Assembly: GCA_022706175.1 (NCBI GenBank)
Contig: JAKJDB010000057.1
Coordinates: 1-9,893, forward strand
DNA from: Candidatus Zhuqueibacterota bacterium
Lineage (GTDB): Bacteria > KSB1 > UBA2214
Direction: 5' to 3'
DNA: 9,893 nucleotides
The notes beneath the pieces are model-generated. The model had not been told where the DNA came from. It saw nothing but the letters and a program-made list of their open reading frames with translations, and did not search any database. Both the position numbers and the translations under genes were made by a program. Each line of letters starts with the position of its first letter. The first letter of the stretch is position 1. Below, piece by piece: positions 1 through 6,489 of this stretch.

Positions 1-1
1 C

Positions 2-1759
2 CGCAGAGCCGTCACCTGGCCTAAACCGGATTCGACGGACACTTCAGCGGATAAAGCGACCCCCAAAGAGGTGACCGCCTTTACCACCACGCTGCCGGCC
101 TTTGTCGATCCCGGATTGGAGGCCTATCTGATCAGTCATGGCGTCGAAATCACCGCAGAGCCGATCCAGGAAAAACGCAATCCGATGCTGACCTTTCTTC
201 TCAGTTTCGGCCCCGGACTTTTATTGATCTTTTTCTATATCTGGTTCATGCGCAGGGCCATGCAGCAGGGCGGCGGCATGGGGGGCGGCATCATGGGCAT
301 CGGTAAAAGCAAGGCGCGCCGTTACGACGAAGCGACGGATGAAAAGGTGACCTTTGACGATGTCGCAGGCATCGATGAGGCGGAAAACGAATTGGTCGAG
401 ATCGTCGATTTTCTCAAGGACCCGGAAAAATATTCCGCCCTCGGCGGCTCTGCGCCCAAGGGCGTGCTGCTGGTGGGTTCGCCCGGCACAGGCAAAACGC
501 TGCTGGCCAAGGCGGTGGCCGGCGAAGCAGGAGTGCCGTTTTTCTCCATGAGCGCCGCCGAGTTCGTCGAAATGATCGTCGGCGTCGGCGCGGCGCGCGT
601 GCGCGACCTCTTTAAACAGGCGCGCGAAAACGCTCCGGCGATCGTCTTTATCGACGAGCTCGACGCCATCGGCCGCGCTCGAGGACAAATGGCCATCGGC
701 GGCGCCAGCGAACAGGAACAGACCCTCAACCAGATCCTCACCGAGATGGACGGCTTCTCAAGCAAACAGGGCATCATCGTACTGGCCGCCACCAACCAAC
801 CCGATGTTCTCGACAAAGCGCTGCTGCGGCCCGGCCGCTTCGACCGGCGGGTGATCGTCAATCTGCCGGACAAGGTCGGACGCAAAGCCATTCTGCAGGT
901 CCATACCCGCGACGTGCCCCTGGCGTCAGATGCCAGCCTCGAAGAGATCGCCGCATCCACGCCAGGTTTCTCCGGAGCTGACCTGAGAAACCTGGTCAAC
1001 GAAGCGGCCCTGCTGGCGGCCAAGCGAAATCAGAAAGAGGTCCGCAATACGGACTTTATGGATGCGTTGGAAAAGATCATCCTTGGTCCGGAACGGCCGA
1101 TTCTGCTCAGCCGCGCTGACAAGGAACGCATCGCCTACCACGAGGGAGGCCACGCCATTCTGGGCCTGGTGGTTGCGGGCGCTGATCCGGTCCACCGCGT
1201 GTCCATCGTGCCGCGCGGCCAGGCCCTTGGCGTCACCTATCAGCGGCCGGACAGCGATCGTTACAACTATCCGGAAGCCTACCTGCGCGCCCGCATCATC
1301 GGCATTCTCGGCGGCCGTGCGGCTGAGGAGGTGATCTATGGCACACGCACCACCGGGGCTGAAAGCGACATCGAACAGGCCACCGGCCTCGCCCGCGCCA
1401 TGGTCACCCGCTGGGGTATGAGCGACACCCTCGGCATGGTCCAGTTGGCTCCAAGAGTTAATCCCTACCTCGGCACTCAGGAAAGCTACGGCGGCACTAA
1501 ACCTTTCAGCGAAGAGACCGCCCGAGCCATCGACCAGGAGGTTCACAAGATCATCCATCAATGTCATGAACAGGCCAGACAGCTTTTACGCAAATACCGG
1601 GCCCAGCTCGATGCCCTTGCCAAAGCGCTGGTGGAAAAGGAAACACTGGATGAGCAGCAGATCCTCGAGGTCACCGGTCTGCCGCCGGCGCCGCCCCTGG
1701 ACGCGGTAGAAGGGACAGCCGCTCGTGCTGGCAAAAAAAGGACGAAACCCACTGCATGA
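2..1759 (+). CDS. ftsH: FtsH-type ATP-dependent zinc metalloprotease, 5' truncated by window edge
   Basis: Membrane-anchored AAA+ protease that unfolds and degrades membrane and short-lived cytosolic proteins. The frame is open to the left edge, so the true start, first membrane helix and part of the periplasmic domain lie outside; the GTG at 71 falls inside the periplasmic domain and is unlikely to be the start. Visible in order: end of the periplasmic domain ([19 protein letters not shown]), a second transmembrane helix (about nt 182-250), a Gly/Met-rich linker, Walker A GSPGTGKT (476-499), Walker B IVFIDEL (641-661), the second region of homology with the RPGRFDRR arginine fingers, zinc motif HEGGH (1139-1153) and the third zinc ligand Asp in [10 protein letters not shown] (1367-1369). 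The family usually has HEAGH; HEGGH still fits HExxH. The pore motif reads MIVG where E. coli FtsH has MFVG. The C-terminal tail is basic and ends in TGA. Family assignment is very secure; which paralogue is unknown. Confidence 0.96.
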   Translation, partial: RRAVTWPKPDSTDTSADKATPKEVTAFTTTLPAFVDPGLEAYLISHGVEITAEPIQEKRNPMLTFLLSFGPGLLLIFFYIWFMRRAMQQGGGMGGGIMGIGKSKARRYDEATDEKVTFDDVAGIDEAENELVEIVDFLKDPEKYSALGGSAPKGVLLVGSPGTGKTLLAKAVAGEAGVPFFSMSAAEFVEMIVGVGAARVRDLFKQARENAPAIVFIDELDAIGRARGQMAIGGASEQEQTLNQILTEMDGFSSKQGIIVLAATNQPDVLDKALLRPGRFDRRVIVNLPDKVGRKAILQVHTRDVPLASDASLEEIAASTPGFSGADLRNLVNEAALLAAKRNQKEVRNTDFMDALEKIILGPERPILLSRADKERIAYHEGGHAILGLVVAGADPVHRVSIVPRGQALGVTYQRPDSDRYNYPEAYLRARIIGILGGRAAEEVIYGTRTTGAESDIEQATGLARAMVTRWGMSDTLGMVQLAPRVNPYLGTQESYGGTKPFSEETARAIDQEVHKIIHQCHEQARQLLRKYRAQLDALAKALVEKETLDEQQILEVTGLPPAPPLDAVEGTAARAGKKRTKPTA

Positions 1760-1841
1760 GTCAGACGAAATTTCCAGCCGATGCCGAGGAAAAACCTGAA
1801 GCAGATACGGCATTTCCTTTTCTGACCGTCATAAAAAAGAA

Positions 1842-1865
1842 CGGCTGCCTGCGAATCTGCAGCCG
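1842..1865 (+). terminator. Possible hairpin terminator after ftsH
   Basis: A perfect 7-base inverted repeat, CGGCTGC at 1842-1848 and GCAGCCG at 1859-1865, encloses a 10-base loop. It lies about 80 bases past the ftsH stop, has an A-run just before it and a short TTTT about 8 bases after it. The T-run is short and not directly adjacent to the stem, so a Rho-independent terminator is plausible but not clear. Confidence 0.35.
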
Positions 1866-1902
1866 GCAGAATTTTCCGACAAAGGTCCGATGTAAAGGTT
1901 TA

Positions 1903-1926
1903 GCCCAGTGAAAAGATTCTCTGGGC
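1903..1926 (+). other. Small inverted repeat in the leader of the oligopeptidase gene
   Basis: GCCCAG at 1903-1908 and CTGGGC at 1921-1926 can pair as a 6-bp stem with a 12-base loop, ending about 18 bases before the Shine-Dalgarno-like AAAGGG of the next gene. No T-run follows. It could be an operator, a 5' leader hairpin or chance; the sequence alone does not decide. Confidence 0.25.
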
Positions 1927-1957
1927 GATCGAAGGATGGAAATGAAAGGGACACTGT

Positions 1958-4114
1958 ATGAAATGGTCATTGCTTATCGCAACACTGGCAGCGGGCTTTT
2001 TTATTCTATCCTGCCGTAACCACCGCGGCGCTGATAGAACTCTGCGCGCCCCTGCTGCAGAAAAAAAGCCGGTGCTCGATACCTACCACGGCATACAGGT
2101 GACCGACGATTACCGCTGGCTCGAGGATGCGAACGATCCGGCGGTAAAAAAATTCGTCGCGCTGCAGAATAAACACAGCCGGGCCTATTTCGATAACCTG
2201 CCCATACGCAGCGCCATCTTGGCCAGGCTGAAGGAACTGCATCAACGATCAGCGGTGTATTATGGCCTGATCCAACGCGGACCAAAAATCTTTGCCCTCA
2301 AAGATCAGCCGCCGAAAAACCATCCTTCGCTGGTCGTGCTGAACGCGCAGGCGGATCCTGCCGGCGAACGAATCCTCTTTGATCCGGATGAGTTCGACCG
2401 CAGCGGTCAGACGGCGATCGATTGGTACACTCCCTCCCTGGATGAAAAACTGGTGGCGATCTCACTGTCGGAAAAAGGCAGCGAAGACGGATCTCTTCAT
2501 GTTTTTTCCGCAGAGAACGGAAACAAGCTGCCGGATGTCGTGCCGCGCGTACAATTTCCCACAGCCGGCGGCAGTGCGGCCTGGAACCAGGATGGCAGCG
2601 GATTCTGGTACACCCGTTTCCCTCAGGGAGAAGAACGGCCAGCAAAAGACCGCAACTTTTACCAGCAGATCTATTTTCACCGTCTGGGCACGCCTGCCGG
2701 CCAGGACCGCTATGTCTTGGGAAAGGAATTTCCACGCATTGCCGAAATCGAACTGCAGATCAGCCACGACGGCCGCCACCTGCTGGCCTCAGTCGCCAAC
2801 GGCGATGGCGGTGAGTTCGCCCATTATCTGATGAATCCGCAAGGCCGATGGACCCGAATCACACAATTTTCCGACAAGGTGGCGGCTGCGGTCATGGGAG
2901 AGGATGAACAGCTCTACCTGTTGTCTCACAGCGACGCCGACCATGGCAAGATTCTCGTCGTACCCATGGCCGCTCCAGTGCTGGCGAACGCCAAAACCAT
3001 AGTGCCGGCCGGTGAACCCATCATCGATCAAATCCATGTGACCAAAGACCGGCTCTACAGCGTCGATCTCGTCGGCGGTCCGCAGCAGGTGCGCCTGTTC
3101 GACCTCAGGGGAAACGCACTGGGAACCCTGCCGATCGAACCGGTCTCCGCCGTCAGGGGCTTCCTGCCTCTGGACGACGGCAGCGTTCTCTACAACCTTA
3201 CCAGCTACATCGCTCCTCCTGCCTGGCATCGCTTTGATCCCAAAACCGGACGATCCGTGAAAACCGCGCTCTCTGTGCAAAGCCCGGCTGATTTCAGCGA
3301 TACGGAAGTGATTCGCGAGTTCGCCGTTTCAAAGGACGGCACTCGAGTGCCGATGAACATCATTCGACGGAAAAATATTAAACTGGATGGAAACAATCCG
3401 CTCCTGCTTTACGGATATGGCGGCTATCGCGTCAGTCTGACGCCCGGTTTTTCCGATCCCTTGCGATTATGGATCGAACAGGGCGGCGTCTATGTCGTGG
3501 CCAATCTGCGCGGCGGCGGCGAATTCGGCGAGGAGTGGCATCGGGCCGGCAATCTGACCAACAAACAAAATGTGTTCGATGATTTCATCGCCTGCGCTCA
3601 GCGTCTGATCGAACTGAACTACACTCGGCCGGAAAGACTGGCGATCCGAGGCGGCAGCAACGGCGGCTTGCTGATGGGCGCAGCCATGACTCAGCGTCCG
3701 GATCTGTTTCGCGCCGTCGTCAGCCAGGTCGGCATCTATGACATGCTGCGCGTGGAACTCAGTCCCAACGGCGCTTTCAATATAACCGAATTCGGCACTG
3801 TGCAAAATCCGGAGCAGTTCAAAGCCCTGTACGCCTACTCACCCTATCACCGGGTGAGCGACGCCACCGCCTACCCGGCGGTGCTGATGACCACCGGCGA
3901 CAACGACGGACGAGTGGATCCGATGCAATCGCGCAAAATGATCGCCCGTCTGCAAGCCGCCACCAGCTCCGGACTGCCGGTGCTGCTGCAGACCAGCGCC
4001 AGCGCCGGACACGGCATAGGCACCTCCTTGGACGAACGGCTGGCGCAAAGCGCGGATGTGTATGCGTTTTTATTCGATCAATTAGGAATGGAGTATAAAG
4101 AGGCAGGCCGTTAA
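1958..4114 (+). CDS. Prolyl oligopeptidase (S9A serine peptidase), predicted lipoprotein
   Basis: Serine peptidase that cleaves short peptides after proline. The 718-residue length matches the roughly 700 usual for S9A enzymes plus a signal peptide. Residues 1-19 form a lipoprotein signal: basic start, hydrophobic core and lipobox ILSC with Cys19 as the lipidation site, so the enzyme is probably tethered to the envelope rather than cytosolic. The N-terminal part carries the family signature DDYRWLED, followed by the beta-propeller that gates the active site. The C-terminal alpha/beta-hydrolase domain has YGYGGY (485-490, oxyanion-hole region), GGSNGG with nucleophile Ser567, DGRVDP with Asp650 and the expected substrate-binding Arg652, and GHG with His685. 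All three catalytic residues are therefore present. The ATG at 1958 has AAAGGG about 7 bases upstream and is the start that yields the signal peptide. It follows ftsH after 198 bases and is probably its own unit. Likely role: scavenging of proline-rich peptides. The family call is very sure; the location is inferred. Confidence 0.95.
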   Translation: MKWSLLIATLAAGFFILSCRNHRGADRTLRAPAAEKKPVLDTYHGIQVTDDYRWLEDANDPAVKKFVALQNKHSRAYFDNLPIRSAILARLKELHQRSAVYYGLIQRGPKIFALKDQPPKNHPSLVVLNAQADPAGERILFDPDEFDRSGQTAIDWYTPSLDEKLVAISLSEKGSEDGSLHVFSAENGNKLPDVVPRVQFPTAGGSAAWNQDGSGFWYTRFPQGEERPAKDRNFYQQIYFHRLGTPAGQDRYVLGKEFPRIAEIELQISHDGRHLLASVANGDGGEFAHYLMNPQGRWTRITQFSDKVAAAVMGEDEQLYLLSHSDADHGKILVVPMAAPVLANAKTIVPAGEPIIDQIHVTKDRLYSVDLVGGPQQVRLFDLRGNALGTLPIEPVSAVRGFLPLDDGSVLYNLTSYIAPPAWHRFDPKTGRSVKTALSVQSPADFSDTEVIREFAVSKDGTRVPMNIIRRKNIKLDGNNPLLLYGYGGYRVSLTPGFSDPLRLWIEQGGVYVVANLRGGGEFGEEWHRAGNLTNKQNVFDDFIACAQRLIELNYTRPERLAIRGGSNGGLLMGAAMTQRPDLFRAVVSQVGIYDMLRVELSPNGAFNITEFGTVQNPEQFKALYAYSPYHRVSDATAYPAVLMTTGDNDGRVDPMQSRKMIARLQAATSSGLPVLLQTSASAGHGIGTSLDERLAQSADVYAFLFDQLGMEYKEAGR

Positions 4115-4167
4115 CCATCGGAGAATCATCCCGCTCCCCTCTCTCTGCGCCCAGCCGCCCATGTGAA

Positions 4168-4196
4168 GCCGCCGATCAAGGCGTTCAACCGGCGGC
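4168..4196. terminator. Inverted repeat between convergent genes, possible bidirectional terminator
   Basis: GCCGCCG (4168-4174) and CGGCGGC (4190-4196) form a perfect GC-only 7-bp stem with a 15-base loop. It sits in the 83-base gap between the oligopeptidase stop and the stop codon of the opposing fusion gene, where a shared terminator would be expected. Neither strand has a T-run after the stem, so a classic intrinsic terminator is not shown. Confidence 0.35.
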
Positions 4197-4197
4197 C

Positions 4198-6399
4198 TCA
4201 TATCAGCCTGATCTTTCCCTCCCCTGATCCGGTGACAGAACCGATGACCGCGACCGGAAAGCTGCAGATCTTTTGCATCTTTTCCAGCAGCGACGATGCC
4301 TCATCCTCGGGCACTGCCAGCAGCAATCCTCCGGAGGTCTGAGCGTCCGCCAGCAGTAACCGCGCGATCTCGGGCATTTCCGCGCTGAAAACCAGGTGAG
4401 GCAAAACATGTTCGAGATTGTTCCGCGTTCCTCCGGGAACCGTGCCCGCAGCGGCCAGGTCCCACGCCCTCTCCAGCAGCGGCACTCGCTCCCAGATTAT
4501 CTCGGCATCCATACGACTACCTCGGATCATCTCGAGCATATGGCCGAGCAATCCAAATCCGGTGACATCCGTGCATGCATGCACTGAATGGCTTAGGGCG
4601 ATCTCTGCCGCAGCGCGGTTGAGCTCGCTCATCACGGCAACCGCTTGGTCGATCTCTCTTTGGGTTAACATTCCCCGTTTCATCGCCGTAGAAAGGACGC
4701 CGAGTCCGATGGGTTTGGTGAGCACCAGCGCATCACCCGGTCTTGCGCCCACATTGCGCCAGATTTTTTCCGGATGCACCCGACCGGTGACCGCCAGACC
4801 GAACTTGGGTTCAGTATCGTCAATGCTGTGGCCTCCCACGATATCGATGCCGGCCTCACGGGCTTTATCCGCTGCGCCATAAAGGATTCGTTCCAGGCTC
4901 GCCATGGGTAGACGGCCGGAGGGAAACGCCACCAGGTTAAGGGCAAACAGCGGCTCTCCGCCCATGGCATAGATATCGCTGAGGGCGTTGGCCGCGGCAA
5001 TGGCGCCGAACTGATACGGGTCATCCACAATGGGGGTAAAGAAATCAACGGTCTCGATGATCGCGGTCCGACTGTCGATGCGATAGACTGCGGCGTCGTC
5101 GCTGGTCTCTGCACCCACCAGCAGAGCCGGATCTGTCGGCCGCGGCAGGCCGGCGAGAATTTTTTCAAGGCTCTGCGGCCGCAGTTTGCAAGCACAGCCC
5201 AGTCCATGGGTGTAATGGGTGAGTTCGAACGTGCCGCTCTGCGGTGCGTCGGCACGGTCAGACGACGAGCCGCGCAATCCTTCAACCACCCGGCAGACCG
5301 CATCGATGGCCTGCTCAATCTCGTTTTCGGTGGTCATTTTACCCAAAGAAAAACGGATGGTCCCCATGGCCCATTCCGTTGCCACGCCCATGGCTTGAAG
5401 GACCGGCGAAATCATGATGCGGTCGCTGTGGCAGGCGGCCCCGGCCGACGCGGCCACTTGCGGCAGCTGATCCAGAATGGTGTTGGCCTCCAGCTGATGA
5501 AAACTGACGCTGAGAGTATTAGGCAGACATTTCTGAGCATGACCGTTGCGTTGCAAGTCGGTGAGCCTGGCGCTGAGACCATCATACAGGCGATCTCGCA
5601 ACAGCGCCTGACGTGGCATAGTGATTAAAAGATCACGGCCGGCGATTCTGCAGGCCGCTCCCAGTCCGACGATCTCGAGCACGTTCTCGGTGCCGGCCCT
5701 GAGGTCGCGCTCGTGGTTGGCGCCGTGGATCTGCTTTTCCAAAACGATCCCGCGGCGAATGTAGAGGGCGCCGACGCCCTTCGGCGCGTACAATTTATGG
5801 CCGGCTATGGATAGCAGATCCACTCCCAGTTCATCAACACGCACTGCGATTTTGCCCACCGACTGTGCGGCGTCGCAATGGAACACCGCGCCGCCGGCGT
5901 GAGCCACGGCCGCCAGTTCAGCGATGGGCTCGATAGTTCCGACCTCGTTGTTGGCATGCATGACGCTGACCAACAAAGTGTCCGGCCGCAGCGCAGCCTT
6001 CAGGTCACGGGGAGCCACCAGGCCATAGCGGTCCACCGGCAGCGTGGTGACCTCAAAACCCATAGTGCCTAGGTGGGCGGCCACCTCCATCACGGCAGGA
6101 TGCTCCACTGCAGAGACGACAAGATGGCGGCCACGACGGCGATGCGCCAGGCAATACCCTTTGATGGCCAGATTGTTGGCCTCTGAACCGCCGCTGGTGA
6201 AACAAATCTCGTCCGCATGGCAGCCGAGCAGTTCGGCAACTTGAGCGCGCGCCTGCTCCACCGCCTTTTTGGACTGCAGCCCAAACCAATGGGTGCTGGA
6301 GGGATTGCCGAAAAGGGTGACCATACAGGGCAGCATGGCCGCAGCCACTTCGGCATCGATAGGGGTGGTGGCGTTATAATCGAGATAAATGGGCTGCAT
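4198..6399 (-). CDS. selD: NifS-like cysteine desulfurase / selenophosphate synthetase (SelD) fusion
   Basis: Bifunctional 733-residue protein. Residues 1 to about 375 are a PLP-dependent class V aminotransferase-fold cysteine desulfurase or selenocysteine lyase: N-terminal LDYNATTP, His100 in EHP (stacks on PLP), HCDAAQ (174-179), PLP lysine Lys202 in AGHK, and a mobile loop with catalytic Cys323 in SAGAACHSD. Residues about 377-390 are a Ser/Asp-rich linker. Residues about 391-733 are a full-length SelD, which uses ATP and selenide to make selenophosphate. It has the HGLGCACK loop (Cys402 and Lys405, equivalent to E. coli Cys17 and Lys20), the ATP/metal-binding SDDAAVY (433-439), AGIDIVGGHSI, TDVTGFGLLGH (610-620) and DAQTSGG (685-691). 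The SelD position that is selenocysteine in some species is an ordinary Cys here. The start is secure: AAGGAG lies 7 bases before the ATG and the protein begins at the conserved desulfurase N terminus. It probably releases selenium from selenocysteine, or sulfur from cysteine, and passes selenium to SelD in the same chain; that coupling is inferred. It lies 90 bases after the propeller gene. Confidence 0.96.
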   Translation of the reverse strand: MQPIYLDYNATTPIDAEVAAAMLPCMVTLFGNPSSTHWFGLQSKKAVEQARAQVAELLGCHADEICFTSGGSEANNLAIKGYCLAHRRRGRHLVVSAVEHPAVMEVAAHLGTMGFEVTTLPVDRYGLVAPRDLKAALRPDTLLVSVMHANNEVGTIEPIAELAAVAHAGGAVFHCDAAQSVGKIAVRVDELGVDLLSIAGHKLYAPKGVGALYIRRGIVLEKQIHGANHERDLRAGTENVLEIVGLGAACRIAGRDLLITMPRQALLRDRLYDGLSARLTDLQRNGHAQKCLPNTLSVSFHQLEANTILDQLPQVAASAGAACHSDRIMISPVLQAMGVATEWAMGTIRFSLGKMTTENEIEQAIDAVCRVVEGLRGSSSDRADAPQSGTFELTHYTHGLGCACKLRPQSLEKILAGLPRPTDPALLVGAETSDDAAVYRIDSRTAIIETVDFFTPIVDDPYQFGAIAAANALSDIYAMGGEPLFALNLVAFPSGRLPMASLERILYGAADKAREAGIDIVGGHSIDDTEPKFGLAVTGRVHPEKIWRNVGARPGDALVLTKPIGLGVLSTAMKRGMLTQREIDQAVAVMSELNRAAAEIALSHSVHACTDVTGFGLLGHMLEMIRGSRMDAEIIWERVPLLERAWDLAAAGTVPGGTRNNLEHVLPHLVFSAEMPEIARLLLADAQTSGGLLLAVPEDEASSLLEKMQKICSFPVAVIGSVTGSGEGKIRLI

Positions 6400-6418
6400 G
6401 AAAGAGCTCCTTAGAATG

Positions 6419-6444
6419 AAAAAAACGTTGCTGCGTCTTTCAAC
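6419..6444 (-). terminator. Weak terminator-like element between propeller gene and nifS-selD
   Basis: Read on the - strand, GTTG (6444-6441) and CAAC (6430-6427) form a 4-bp stem, extendable by G-T wobbles, followed by one base and then seven Ts (6425-6419). The T-run is good but the stem is short, so termination would be weak or partial. The AAGGAG of the fusion gene begins only 7 bases beyond the T-run. Confidence 0.22.
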
Positions 6445-6489
6445 ACCCCCGCGGCACGAGCGCTTGGCCTTACGCTTCCATGGCAGCGA

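Noticed and set aside
71..73. GTG at 71 as the start of ftsH
   Set aside because: The frame is open upstream to base 2, and a start here would remove the first membrane helix and most of the periplasmic domain, which FtsH proteins normally have.
322..1023. Long - strand open frame opposite ftsH
   Set aside because: It overlaps the Walker and SRH motifs of ftsH on the other strand, and its product is a low-complexity Ser/Ala/Arg-rich sequence with no family features.
1761..1970. 69-codon - strand frame across the ftsH to oligopeptidase gap
   Set aside because: It runs through both hairpins and into the signal peptide of the oligopeptidase gene, and its product shows no domain or convincing ribosome-binding site.
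4130..4200. Possible selenocysteine read-through of the TGA that ends nifS-selD
   Set aside because: Considered because the gene is in selenium metabolism, but SelD ends at its usual C terminus and the read-through tail is a short Arg/Gly-rich stretch to the next stop.
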